From Adineta ricciae (taxonomy: Eukaryota; Rotifera; Eurotatoria; Adinetida; Adinetidae): a stretch of 64,000 nucleotides of DNA. Shown here piece by piece: positions 20,784 through 32,800 of this stretch; the stretch's first letter is position 1, and each line of letters opens with the position of its first letter. The stretch spans positions 62,001 to 126,000 of the forward strand of contig CAJNOJ010000248.1 in the NCBI GenBank assembly GCA_905250025.1, read 5' to 3'. Below the pieces are notes generated by a model, which worked only from the letters and a program-made list of their open reading frames with translations, ran no database searches and was not told where the DNA came from. The position numbers were made by a program, and so were the translations under genes.

Positions 20784-22395
20784 TTAATTCAACACAATTT
20801 CAATCGAACTTTTCAAACTATCGACGAGAAAAACAAGTTCGTCTTCCGTTATTGTATATGGAGGCGCAATCAACACATGATCTCCATTGACTCCATCAGC
20901 AGTACCCTTCGATCCAGGATATATGACGACTACGTGAAACATATATGTGTAATACAATCGAATAGAACAAAGAAAACACTTGCCTCCACGTTCTATACAT
21001 TCCTTTATGATCGAATCAATGAATAAGAAAGTAGATGGATACATTTCCTTTGTTGCTTTATTTTTGATAAATTCCACCGACCAAAATAAGCCACGACCAC
21101 TATTTCATGACAAAGAAGAAGGTTTTGTAATCAGTTTGCTTCAAAGAACTATCAGAAACCTACCGAATGTCGCCAACATGTGCATGATCAGACAGTTTTT
21201 CGTTAAGAATCTTTTCCAGAAACAGACCACGTTGGTGACATTGCTCGATTAATCCATCTTCTTTCATTATTTTAATAACTTCTAATGCAGCTCGACATCC
21301 TACAGCATGTGATTGATACGTATATCCATTATTAAATGCGCCTGAACCAGCAAGAAAAGCATTGACGACTCTGTTTGACATGAGAACGGCTGCGAGTGGG
21401 GCATAACCACCACCGAGTCCCTTGCCTAAAACTTGAATATCTGGTGGGGAAGAGAGACCTTCCCATTGCCATGCATGCATTTTACCCGTTCGACCAACGC
21501 CACACATGATCTCGTCAAGAACAAGTAGAGCACCATGCCGATCACATATGTCACGCATTGCTTTGAAGTAACCGGGTACTGCTGGAGTGCAACCACTTGT
21601 AGCACCGACAACTAAGAACAGAGAGCATACTTCGATTTTTATAATTCATACCATTCTGATTCACTTGTCTCAGCGAAAAAGGCCGCAACTGTATTGGGAC
21701 CAAGTTCTTGGAATTTAGCTTCCAGCTCATCGGCGAGACGCTTGACATAGCCTTCGTCACTTTCGTTGTCCAATTTATAATGATAAGCAAAGCAAGGTGA
21801 AACATAATGAAAACACGATGAAAAATACGGTAGAAAAGGCGCGCGACGTGCCGTATGTCTACAAAGACCAAGCGCACCAAGCGTATTACCATGGTAACTC
21901 TGCTTTCGAGCGATAAAATTCACTCTTTCAGGTTGTTTGTTTTCCAAATGATACTGTCTAGTGAGTTTAATGGCTGATTCTATCGCTTCCTAATTGATAT
22001 TAGCTCCTACTGACTTGAAACGAAGACAATAGACTAAACTTACAGAACCGCCGGAGACAAAGACTACTCTTGCCATTCCACTTTCTTCGATAAGTTCATT
22101 GGCCAGTTCTTCAGCTGCCTGAATCAAACATTCAATACAATGGTGAATATGTGCATATATTTTCATTGACCTTATTAGAAAATGTTCCGGAATGTACATA
22201 GTCAACTGTTTGCAATTGATCGAGAATGCTTGCAATGACACGTTTATCTCCATGTCCAATGCTTGTCACGGCAGCACCGCCGCTACCATCGAGTATTTTT
22301 CGGCCATCTTTAAGATAAATATAATTACCTTCTGCTCGTACAGCCAATAAAGGTTCATATGTAAGAGAACGATGGAAAACATGTGACGATGTCAT
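20784..22395 (-). CDS. Class III PLP-dependent aminotransferase
   Basis: Six exons (22395-22171, 22118-22044, 21989-21665, 21611-21164, 21099-20984, 20929-20784) join in one frame of 444 aa. Motifs in order: SGGAAVTSIGHG, VVFVSGGS-EAIESAIKLTRQY, YHGNTLGAL, LLVLDEIMCGVGRTG with Asp241 for the PLP ring nitrogen, VLGKGLGGGYAPLAAV with Lys272 as the Schiff-base lysine, and a C-terminal TADGVNGDHVLIAPPYTIT. Length and motifs are those of omega-amino-acid/pyruvate or 2-oxoglutarate aminotransferases. The GATSGC and GDHVLIAPP blocks are common in bacterial and fungal relatives. The fifth intron appears to use a GC donor (GCAAGT). It is transcribed divergently from the acyl-CoA synthetase. The substrate is not determinable. 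Confidence 0.9.
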
Positions 22396-22689
22396 GCTGA
22401 AAAACAAAATCGAATCAGTGTTACATTTTGTCTTCCACTGCAGTCTAAAAACAGCGAACAAATGAATATTATTGGCGATGATTTTTCGATCGAGGGGAAT
22501 CGTTTGATTTAATCTACTCTCTTTGCATTGCATTGAGTTGAATACAACAATGATAAGGAATGGAAAGAAAGATAAAAGTAAAAAGAAAAAGAAAAATAGA
22601 AATGAAAGTGTATTTGCGTTTATCATATCGTATTTAAAAAGGCAAGTATATGAAAAAATATCGAGTGAAAACACGATTATTCTACAGTG
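22396..22689. promoter_or_regulatory. Shared divergent promoter region
   Basis: The 294 bp between two head-to-head start codons, aminotransferase (-) and acyl-CoA synthetase (+), must carry both promoters. It is purine-rich near 22560-22610. No single clear TATA box is assigned. Confidence 0.5.
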
Positions 22690-24506
22690 ATGTCAAAGAC
22701 GAAGTTAACTTCAAGTTATTTTCATCATGCATCTTCATTTCAATTGACCTACCAAACACTGAGTCAAAGCTTTGACGAAATGGCTCGGAAATATGCCGAT
22801 CACGAATGTTTCATTTTTAAAGGTACTTAAGATATTTTTCATATCCAATCGATCAGTAGTGCACTCTTCGATCAGGTGAACAAAAGCGTTACACATACAA
22901 AACATTCAAAGCTGAAGTTGATAATATAGCAGTAGCTCTTCTCGAACTGGGCTACGAAAAACACGATCGTTTTGCCGTTTGGCTTCCTAACACATCGGAA
23001 AACGTAACGATATCCTATGCAGCATCAAAATTAGGTTTAATCAAAGTAATCCTCATTCGAATCTTCGAACCTTTATTCATTCCTGTGTACTAGGTGAATA
23101 TCAATCCAGCTTATCTCGAACGTGAATTAGAATATTGTATTAATAAAGTGGGTTGTAAAGGTATTCTTCTTTCGCCATTAGTGAAGTCAATCGACTCACT
23201 TTCCATCTTTCGTCGACTCGTGCCTGAACTTGGTCAACAATTATCGGGTCTGAATGAGCTCTCCGCTAAAGCAGTTCCTACACTGAAACACGTCATTTTG
23301 ACCGGCGAACAGACGACTTCAGTACCGGGCACATATTCGTACGTCGATCTACTTAAGCTGGGAGCTCAACTGTCACATGATAAATTACGCGAACGACAAG
23401 CATCAGTTGATCCCGACTCCGCGATTGCAATCTTCTATACATCAGGCACAACAGGTCGTCCTAAGGCAGCGACATTGACTAATTTTGGTGTATTAAATTT
23501 GGTTCGTGCTCAATGGGACCTATTAAGTCCATATTATCAGCGCGTTTGTGTTCCCATTCCAATGTTTCATATTTTCGCAGAGATTTCAGGTGTTCTCAAC
23601 GTTGCTGTTGGCAAGTGTCAAGTGATTTTTCCGGCTGTTCTGCCCGATACTGTGGCAACGATGCGCGCAATTCATGAAGAAAAATGTACAGCATTAATTG
23701 GAGCACCGATTATTTTTCGTGATATACTAATGCATCCAGATCGACAAAAATACGATCTTAGCTCATTAGCGTACGGAGGTACAGGAGCAACGACGTTAGA
23801 GTTTGATTTCTTACGTCAAATCGAAAGAGAATTTCCCATTACACGTATGGTGCAAGGCTATGGACTTACCGAGAATGCCTCTCTACTTACCAGTGGCATG
23901 TGGGCTGGAGATGATGATCCGCAACGACGATTAGGATCATTAGGCCGGTGTATGCAAGGAATGGAGATTAAAATCGTAGATCGACAAGGCCAAATCGTGC
24001 CCATTGGTCAACAAGGCGAAGTTTGGGCGAGAGGTTATTCAATCATGCGTGGTTACTACGGCGATTCCGAGAAGACGGCAGAAACATTGACACCTTCAGG
24101 ATGGCTTAGAACAGGCGATGTAGCTAACATGGACGAAGATGGTTATCTTTATTTTATCGGACGTCAAAAGGAGATCATCATTCGTGGTGGTGTAAATATT
24201 TATCCGGTTGAAATTGAAAATACGATCATCGAACATCCGAGTGTCATGCAAGCACAAGTTTTCTCTATTCCCGATCGACGATATGGTGAAGAGGTGTGTG
24301 CTTGGATCATATTGAAAACGAATGTGTTACAATGTCGGGCAGAAGATATACAAGATTTTCTCAAAAACAAGCTAGCTTTCTTCAAGATACCCAAACATAT
24401 ACGAATCGTCGATAGATTCATTACGACACCGACGGGTAAAGTACAAAAATTCAAAATGTCTGAAATCATGACCAATGAATTGAAACAAACAACTAGCAAA
24501 TTATAA
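22690..24506 (+). CDS. Medium-chain fatty acyl-CoA synthetase (ACSF2-like)
   Basis: Exons 22690-22822, 22876-23045 and 23094-24506 join across 53- and 48-nt introns, giving 571 aa. The AMP-binding loop FYTSGTTGRPK is at about residues 215-225. Motif GYGLTEN is followed by RTGDVANMDEDGYLYFIGRQKEIII and GGVNIYPVEIEN. The catalytic lysine lies in PTGKVQK near residue 550. The ANL-family enzyme activates a fatty acid with ATP and transfers it to CoA. The length and the NIYPVEIEN block fit the ACSF2/medium-chain group. There is no long N-terminal extension, so a mitochondrial presequence is not obvious. The neighbouring aminotransferase may share expression through the common promoter region. Confidence 0.9.
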
Positions 24507-24546
24507 CTTCTTCTCTTTTTCGTTATGTAAACCAGTATCCAGTGAT

Positions 24547-25164
24547 TTATAATTTTCTTAAAAGTCTCTGTAGAAGTTGTTGCTGATGTTCAATGCTAGT
24601 TTTTCCATAGAAAATACTATTGTTATGATGATCACGATCGACCAATGTTAGATCGAAATAGTTTTGTAAGAGATAACATCCAGCTTCGCTCACTGCCATT
24701 CCAGACCATTCAATAACAACCGATCGATTTTCTCCGTATGACAAAAGGCTTTCCAAGAAAGATTTCACTATTAACCGATAGACGGGTAACTTTGGATGTT
24801 TCTGATAATCTGGATCAACTACCATCGAACATATGTAAATCGAATATTTATCATCAATTCCATCATTCCAAGTTCTAATGTCATCATTTGTAATGTGTGT
24901 ACGTTCGTCGAAGTCAAACTGAAGGGTTTTCAGAAAGGCTTCATGCTTCACTGGTATGACCGACATGTAGCCAATAAAACGACGATTTTCTCGCGCTATC
25001 CACCACATGAATGGATTGCGTTGATACCATCCAAGAAGTAAATCGGCCGAGAGAACGATCGATGATTGATAAACTTTCTTCGCTAACGATTCAATATCGA
25101 CCATGGTCTGTTCAGCTTCGTCAGGTGGTATTATATGTGTAATTGATAATGAAGCAGTTGTCAT
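24547..25164 (-). CDS. GNAT-like acetyltransferase
   Basis: An uninterrupted ORF of 205 aa from the first ATG at 25164. The order of elements suggests a GNAT fold: an N-terminal helix region, WIARENRRFIGYMSVIPV (beta strands 2-4), then IYICSMVVDPDYQ, the usual lead into the acetyl-CoA-binding loop. The Q/R-x-x-G-x-G/A loop itself is degenerate here (KHPKLPVYRLIV). A C-terminal strand follows, with a GMAVSEAGCYLLQNYFDL segment like the beta5-alpha4 region of GNATs. The substrate is unknown. It converges with the acyl-CoA synthetase, with stop codons about 40 bp apart. Confidence 0.6.
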   Translation of the reverse strand: MTTASLSITHIIPPDEAEQTMVDIESLAKKVYQSSIVLSADLLLGWYQRNPFMWWIARENRRFIGYMSVIPVKHEAFLKTLQFDFDERTHITNDDIRTWNDGIDDKYSIYICSMVVDPDYQKHPKLPVYRLIVKSFLESLLSYGENRSVVIEWSGMAVSEAGCYLLQNYFDLTLVDRDHHNNSIFYGKTSIEHQQQLLQRLLRKL

Positions 25165-25584
25165 AGTGGTCGAGAGTATCAACCACTACTTTTTATCTCA
25201 ATAAATGACTACCACGAAGAACAAAATCTACACGTGTTTTTTTATTTCTTTTTCTGCCGTTTACCTGGTGACATTAAATGTAATCAATGTTTTTTTTATC
25301 CCTGAACCTTATCAAATAATGTGAATACTGCTCTATTTTCTTGTAATGCTTCTCAATGATGATGTATGCAAGAACAATTTAACATAGTATCATCATGTCA
25401 TCGTGAAAACGCGCATTTTTTCTGATAAGTCAAATGTTGTTGTTATCAACGTGCACACACCTTGACTGAAATTATGAACATGAATTATGATAAGACAAGT
25501 ATGTCTCAACAACGCATCTTACCATTAAATTCAAAACTTCTAGAAAAGAATTTTTATTAATAAAAAGAAAAAAACAGTGACGAA
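25165..25584. other. Intergenic, no gene seen
   Basis: The upstream region of the GNAT gene and the downstream region of the cupredoxin gene. An AATAAA-like run near the cupredoxin stop could serve as a poly(A) signal on the - strand. Confidence 0.5.
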
Positions 25585-26049
25585 TTAAACGTGTTGGAAT
25601 AGTTTGCGTAAAGATGTTGGTCTGGTAACATTGACAAAAGCACCCATGCCAGGATGATAATTGCAACCATAATAAAAAGTGCCAGGTCGGGTAAAAACAG
25701 CAACAGTTGAGTCACCTGCCTTAGTTATTGGAATGTTTAACACGTCCGTTCCATTGGCATCTTGGCAGAATTTAGGTATTGGACTATTTCGACAAATGGT
25801 GAGTGGATGAATTGGAACATTAGTCTCTAAATCGAATCTCAACACATCACCGACTTGAAGAGTCACATTTGGACTAAGAGTACCATTTAAAGCGAAAGTA
25901 TGGTTGAATCGCGATGGATTTCCTTCAGGACAAGTTAATCCTTGAACACATGCTTCAAATGTGGCTGTGTATGTCACAACTACTGTAGACACACTGTAGA
26001 ACGATACAATAGCCAGTGCAACAACTAATAAACTCGACAAGGAAGACAT
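25585..26049 (-). CDS. Secreted cupredoxin-like protein
   Basis: An intronless 154-aa ORF from the ATG at 26049. A signal peptide occupies about residues 1-25. The rest is a plastocyanin/azurin-type beta-barrel: QVGDVLRFDLETN, then IHPLTIC with the first His ligand, and a C-terminal YYGCNYHPGMGA that supplies Cys, His and Met in the usual order for a type 1 copper site. It also has N-glycosylation sequons (NHT, NGT, NVT) and an extra cysteine pair that may form a disulfide. The likely role is extracellular copper binding or electron transfer. Such single-domain cupredoxins are common in bacteria, fungi and plants and unusual in animals. A TATA-like box precedes it. Confidence 0.85.
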   Translation of the reverse strand: MSSLSSLLVVALAIVSFYSVSTVVVTYTATFEACVQGLTCPEGNPSRFNHTFALNGTLSPNVTLQVGDVLRFDLETNVPIHPLTICRNSPIPKFCQDANGTDVLNIPITKAGDSTVAVFTRPGTFYYGCNYHPGMGAFVNVTRPTSLRKLFQHV

Positions 26050-26100
26050 CTGTGCGGCTTGATACACAATGAAATGTTTGAAATAGTATCATTGCAATGA

Positions 26101-26108
26101 CTTATATA
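26101..26108 (-). promoter_or_regulatory. TATA box of the cupredoxin gene
   Basis: TATATAAG on the - strand, about 52 bp upstream of the cupredoxin ATG. The remainder up to 26592 shows no gene and must also include the promoter of the divergent FG-GAP gene. Confidence 0.4.
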
Positions 26109-26592
26109 CGTGTATGGACTTGCTCTCAGATAAATGATAAATGAAAAAATAATGCTGACACATGCGTTGCATGGTCATTTTTAGAATTATGTCAAGTCAT
26201 TAATAAACGCAAACATAAGATATGAATGTGAGGGAATGAGACTCCTTTTATCATATTGTGTTCTTTTTTTACTTTCGAGAGAGGCATGGTTGTTCTTACA
26301 TCCGATTTATTTCGTAAATGCATAGGAGCTCAATGTATTTTTCTTTATTTTGTCGCTCGACAAGAACGAAAACAATCTGTCGATAGGCAATAATGATCAT
26401 TTTATTTTCTTGTCGATGAGGATACCACTCACTGAATATTATCATTATGCAAAAATAAATGAATAAAAAGTATACTCCATGTGCTCTTTTCTACTTGACT
26501 GCTCCGCGAACTAGTCATCCAGATGACGCATTGAAAAGAGACGATAAAATATATACGATCGAAAGCCATCAGTTCATATCTATATTACATAC

Positions 26593-28553
26593 ATGCAGAT
26601 GAGTAGTATTTCAGTCGGTGATGCTACTCGCTCACTCGACGGGTTAGCTGTTGTGGAGAAGCCTTCTTCTGAAATAGTGGGAAGAGGTGTAATGAACTAC
26701 GATGAAGATACAATAATCGCTTGTGCACAAAAATCGTAGGTCTAATCCTTTAGGTCGCATACATTTTGTCTGGTATTTTCTTCTCAGAAAACCTTGTTTC
26801 AAACCACTGACGAATTCAACGGTCGGTATCATTGGATATTGTATGTTTACATGCGTTGTAATCGTCGTCGGTGTTCTGATAGTTTATTATACAACACCAG
26901 AACCAGCAGGTACATTTTTCTTACACTCAAAACAGCTATAACGTCGAATCTTTTTTTTTCTTCAGTAAACACATGTGGAATGACTTTTGCAGCAACAGAT
27001 CAGAATCCTATCGAATATGATAATGGACCCCGTTCAATCGTTGCTGCTGATCTCAATTCGGATACNTAACGACGTATGCGACTGGTTCCGGGCCATGGAG
27101 TGTAGCTACTGGTAATCTTAACAATGATACTTATCTAGACGTCGTTGTCACAAATGCGAATACTGATAGTAATGGCAATTCTATTAGTATTTATTTCGGA
27201 CAGGGCGATGGCACTTTCAGAAATCAAACAAAATATTCGACTAGCAACAGTCCACAGTCTGTGTTTATTGCTGATATGGATAAAAACAACCAATCAGACA
27301 TCATTGTTGCTAATCGTCGTAATAATTATATAAATGTTTTCCTCGGCTCGGGTACCGGAACCTTCGGGAGTTACAGATTGAGTTTCAATAAATATAATCT
27401 AACATCTGAGGCTGTCGGCGATTTTAATAATGATAGTAACATGGATATAGTCGTTGGCAGAGATACCTCGAATAATCTGGATGTTTATTTCGGCTACAGT
27501 AACGGAGTTTTCGCTAACCAGACGACCTATTCCACCGACGGTCCAGCATCATTTATCGTTGTTAACGATGTCAACCATGACAATCAACTGGATATTGTTG
27601 CTACTACGGCGAATAATACCGTGAACGTTTTTCTCTGCTCTAATAACGGAAAGTTTGCCAATGCTACTATATTTGCCGTTGGTAATCTGCCACAATCGCT
27701 AGCGATTACTGATTTCAATAGAGATCAACATATGGACATTATTACTACCAATACGGGCAGCAACGATATAAGTGTTTTATTAGGAGATGGCACTGGATGG
27801 TTTCGACCTCAACAGAGATATAAGACAGGATCGACACCTTTTTCTGTCGCAGCGGCAGATTTCAATAACGATGATTTACCTGATGTAATTGTGTCGAATC
27901 CAGGTGAAAACAATATTATGGTGCTCTTAGGTACCACCAATAAAAATTTTGATCGAAAAACAACACTCACAACTGGCCAAGGTTCTCGACCACGATCTTT
28001 AGTTGTTGCTGACTTAAACAACGATGGTCAAATGGACATCGGTAGCGCCAATTCGGGCACTGATTGTATCAGTATTTTTTTCGGGTCTGGTAGTATGACT
28101 TTCACGAACCAATCGATATACTCGACTGGTGCAGATTCATCGCCCTACTCGATAGCAGCCGGTGATTTCGATAGAAATAATCAATCAGATATGGTAGTTG
28201 CCAATTATAAATCTGATACTATTGGCATTTTCCTTGGCTATAACAATGGTTCATTTACAAATCAAACAACTTACTCAACAGGTTCATCTTCATCGCCTTA
28301 TTTCGTAACTGTTGGCTTGTTCAATAATGATTCGATACTAGATATAGTTGTTGCTAATTATGGAAACAATAAATTAGGAGTTTTTGTTGGACATGGTGAT
28401 GGAACATTTGAAGATATGATACCTCTCCCGATGGAGTATGGATCTCATCCGTTTTCTGTAGTGACTGGTGATTTTAACAATGATAAAAAAGTGGATTTTG
28501 CTGTTGGAAATAACGGCACAGACAGTCTGACAATACTTTTACGAACTTGTTAA
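26593..28553 (+). CDS. FG-GAP/VCBS-repeat type II membrane protein (assembly gap inside)
   Basis: Predicted exons are 26593 to about 26682, a second carrying the membrane segment (about 26750-26910), and a third from about 26966 on. One hydrophobic stretch (IIGYCMFTCVVIVVGVLIVYY) anchors a large extracellular part. That part has about ten FG-GAP/VCBS repeats, each with a D-x-[N/D]-x-D-x-x-x-D calcium-loop pattern such as DFNNDDLPDVI and a G-x-G-x-G/T-F segment. The repeats should form beta-propeller blades that bind Ca2+ and extracellular ligands. The N at 27066 falls inside the first blade, and the frame changes across it, so part of the coding sequence is missing from the assembly. The 5' splice choices are less certain than the repeat region. 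Confidence 0.8.
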
Positions 28554-28898
28554 CTCGAAATTTCTTTTATATTTTTCGTTTGCTTGATTATATTTATGAA
28601 AAAGAAAGGTTTTGTTCTTGAGTTCAAACACTTCGGAAGTTTATGCTCGTCACTTACATCTACCACGTAATCAACATTTATTCATTGATCGAGACATACA
28701 AAAACGTGGTAATCTCATAAGTGCGTCACAGAGAGAACGCCCTCACCCATTCACACTATTATTTACGTTTCTACCTTGTTATTCATTCACGCTTACAGTT
28801 ACCCAATGCTTTATCTCACAATTTTATTCTTTTCAAGCTTCAACAAATACTTTCTTCGGAAAAGTCTGCGATTTTAATTAATCGTTTATTCAAAAACA

Positions 28899-29200
28899 TC
28901 ACTTCACATAACACTGTTCTGAAGTTTTATTAGCACTTGATTGTGGCACTTTTCGAAGTTCGAACGGTCCCTCATCATTGCATTTGTTAGTGTGAACTGC
29001 CCATTTTCCGATGAATAAACTTTTTTCTCTGCTCCATTCTAAATTAATTTTAACTTCATATCCGAAGTTCTCTTGTACATCACCAGTACCTCTATATACT
29101 TTTTAATTATATTCACAGTAGAGAATGTTAACGATAAAACAACTCACTTATCATTAAAGCCAAAGTAAGAATATTCTTCGACTTCACAGTCACAATTGTA
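28899..29200 (-). CDS. Unrecognised two-exon gene fragment, probably secreted
   Basis: Exons 29200-29148 and 29091-28899 join across a 56-nt GTGAGT..ATATAG intron in a frame of about 81 codons ending in a stop. The sequence is polar, with three Cys and W/F-rich strands (EYSYFGFNDK, NLEWSREKSLFIGKWAVH). The phase is consistent through the splice, which supports real coding sequence. An open stretch with NCCVPILVELRE at about 29270-29390 may be an upstream exon. I could not find a start codon or signal peptide, so the gene is incomplete or decayed. The family is not recognised. Confidence 0.4.
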
Positions 29201-29400
29201 CTAACAGTTGATTCAATCGCTGCGTTAGAATTTTTCTAGATGTTCAACAGATTCTTGTTTGGAAAATAATCGACAGTCGAGAAAGAAGTACCATCAGCTT
29301 TCGATCTTGTTTCTCGAAGTTCGACCAGTATGGGCACGCAACAGTTGCGAGCTGTTGAATCAAAACGGGTGCAAGCATCATATGTGTTCTTTTCATTCAG

Positions 29401-29862
29401 AATTTAATATTTCGAAAGAAAAAAGTTACTGTTGCTATTTATATTATAAACGTTGGACAAGAAGACGACGTTCTTTGCCATACTTCTCATTGGTGCTTGC
29501 GTTATCAGTGTGTCAACAACTTTGAGTGTTTTGGTGCCTATATTTATGATAGATTCTCACACGATGAGTAAATGAATCAAAATGACCGTCTAGATCCCAA
29601 CAGGGGGCTCATATAATTTTACGCTTTTTAGCGACAAGAACAAAGTCCACGACATCAAGTGAGTTCTATATTCAGAATGTCAATACAGAGTGTAAATCAT
29701 AGTCTTATAGTCAAATCAATCGTCATGTTTTTTATATTTCTTTACCCTAACAAAGCAACTGGTCAATTAACGATTTTACAGTGAACAAAAATGTGAAAAA
29801 ATCTCACCGATTTTCATTTCAATCAATTTAAGTTTATTTACAAAATAAGATGATGAAATCAA
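29401..29862. other. Intergenic, no gene seen
   Basis: Nothing coding is recognised. It includes the 3' flank of the exchanger gene. The + strand ORF at 29259-29525 runs antisense to the possible exon above and looks like a shadow. Confidence 0.45.
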
Positions 29863-32800
29863 CTAAGAAATGTGCATAGGGATATCACCTTCATTGTTAA
29901 TATCTATTTCAGTTGGAATGAATTGTAGATTATTTAAATTTTCAATTGGACGTGTCATTGATCCTGAATGTCGTCGCGGGGTAAATTCGATCGAGTCACC
30001 TAAATATAACGGATAGAATGGTTCCACTAAATTCGTATCAGTATTCGCCATGGAAAATGGATTTCTATGATTTCTGGAGTTTAAGTAGCGTCGTTCATCT
30101 TCATCTGCCCATGTATAAGCGATACTCGATGAATTCAGTTCGCACATTATCGGAGAATGAAAAATAATCAAATCCATTGATCGATATTCTGTTCGTTGAT
30201 CATTGGTTGAATAACAAGAAATTGTTCCTGATAAGAGAAGTAGTCGTTGATTTGGTTCAAGTTTAATCGTTACATTCGATTGATTTTTGTAAAATATCGC
30301 TTTCTCATTTAGGAAAGCTTTCAGTTGTGAATGATTTAATTGTACTAAACTTCGATAGTTATTTGTAATCACATGTGCGGTTATTTCATTATAGATCGAA
30401 CGAGATATTTTCTCGTCAGATAATAAACTATGCAACACCGCTGCGTCAATCACAAATGTTTCCACGAGTCCACAACTTGCATAATAAGTTCCATTCGATG
30501 AGGATTTGTTATTAAAAAAGGCATCAGCTCCGATAATATTTCCACATTTATAATAAGTAGTTGATGTGCCATTTTTATGTTGAACAAGACCACGAATAAT
30601 AAGATAAGCATTCGTAACTCTTTGATCTCTTTCTAAAAGATTGCTGTCGGGTTGAAACCATCGATGTCGAGATTTGAATAATGTTTCCCATTGATCTATT
30701 TCGATCGATGAAAGTCCTCGAAAGTATCGAAGTAAATGAATTGCTTTTTCGAATCCTTTCTTTTGATTTGTAAACACGCGGATCTTTCCATATTCGAGGT
30801 TGAATAATTTGTTCTCAATCAATTTCAATACGTGTGAATATTCATTATCTGCAAGAATACCTGTTTCATACAACTGAATAATCGCAATTGATTCATATTT
30901 CAGAAGCATCTGAGCACATCGTCGTGTCATTTGAACAATCCAACATAATCGATAGGATTGTTTCAAGTCCAAGAGAATATACATGGCATTGATTTGATAC
31001 ATCTTCACTTCGTCACAGATTTCATCCATGATTCGCTCGTTCAAATTACCCAGTTCGGGAAATTGTAAACGAATATTATCAAGTCGAGTTTTAGCAGAAT
31101 GAAAACCTAAAGTACACAACGATTCTTCAGATACTTTAGAAAACATCTCAACTTACTCAAAGTCAATTCGATCGTTTGGAAAATATGATCGAAGAATAAT
31201 CCGTCTGTCCATTGATTAATACAACGAAAACGATCAAATTTGATGAGATATCGAAGAAAGATTGATAATCGAAAATGTTCAAGAATGAGTTTCCAATGAA
31301 GTTCAAGTGAACATTTTTGTTTAGCTTGTTCGACTGATTTAATGAGAATATTGAGTGTTTTTCGACGAATCATACCCAAATACCATTGTTTCTCATAATC
31401 AATCGCCATCGCCGTAAGGAAACGAGTGATTAATTCATTACGAATATTTTCACCATGGTGATTGGCATCTGTAATTGGTACAACGAAATCTTTTGTCTTG
31501 CCTACAGTGGGATTTGGTTGTGAATCATAATCCAAAGGTGTAGTTTGATTAGATGGTTGTGGAGCTGACATTGAGGAACTTTCCATTGTCACTCGTGACA
31601 ATTGTTGATGGTAATTGGTGTGATTTTCTTCATCTAATTCTTCCAATAGTTTGTCAGGCAAGTATTCGGTTAAGTTAGTCCAATCAACATCTGCGAACTT
31701 TTCGTCTTCTTTCATTTTCGTTAATTTCCACGATGTTTGTCGTCTGACATGTTCGAATGCTTGTAAAAGAACAATCTCACTTTCTTTTGTACCTAAAACA
31801 ATACAATTTGAGTTTAGCTAAGTTCATCACTTGATCGAATTACCATGGTGTAAGCCTAAAATCTTCACTAAATATTTGCTACTTGTTCCATTAATAATCA
31901 AAGTCAATAACACAATCATTGAGATATGAAATAGAAAACGATGACGTGTGATTGTTTCGATTTCTGTATCTAGACTGACGATTAATACTAAGATAAGTGA
32001 CATGCTACCACGTAAACCACTCCATGTTAGAATCACACAATCCTTCCATGATAAATGAACGCCTGAGCACTTCATTAATGGATATAATATGATAACTGTT
32101 ACAAGACGTCCTACATGGATCATAATATACAAAACAACGGAGAATCCAAAGTCTTTCGCAGAAATGTCAGTAGCAGTACCGATGAATAATCTAGCGAGAA
32201 TAATACCAGTGACAGTAAAGATGAGAACATTGATAAAATAAGTAACGACTCTCCAAGCACTTGCCATAGCAGGTTGAACATTGCTGCTGATACAGTATTT
32301 GTATTTGCTCATGTATAAGCCCATGAAAACAACAGCAAGGACGGCTGACACACCCAATTCCACATCAGACACGTAGAATATCAAATATGCCAGAGCGAAT
32401 GTAAATGCTATTTCGATTTCTAGTTCGTTATTGATTCTATTTAAGACAAATACACTTATTATTCCACAAGCCAAACCGAACGCGGGACCACCTAAAGATT
32501 TCGATCTGGATCTTCATTACGTCTCTGTTTAACACTAACTTACCTATACTGTACTTGACAATGTCCACAACGATCTTTTTCGCACCATGATTGCCCGTGA
32601 CAAGTATATCATGGAAGATGAGAAATATCACAAATGCTGAACCATCATTCAGCAATGATTCGGAGTCGATCAACGCAGCCAGAGATTTACTTGCACCAGA
32701 GTCATGCAGCAGAGCAACAACAGCGATTGGATCAGTGGCACTTAAGATACTTCCAAACATCAGACCAACTAACCATGACCAACCGTATGGAAAGATATAG

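Noticed and set aside
21990-22259. Separate small ORFs around the aminotransferase
   Set aside because: All are fragments of the six-exon aminotransferase that read through introns.
23094-24506. Acyl-CoA synthetase starting at 23094
   Set aside because: That codon is GTG after an AG acceptor. Two upstream exons restore the N-terminal domain from ATG 22690.
26644-26832. Antisense ORF at the FG-GAP gene start
   Set aside because: It overlaps the membrane-anchor exon on the other strand without any domain or ATG context.
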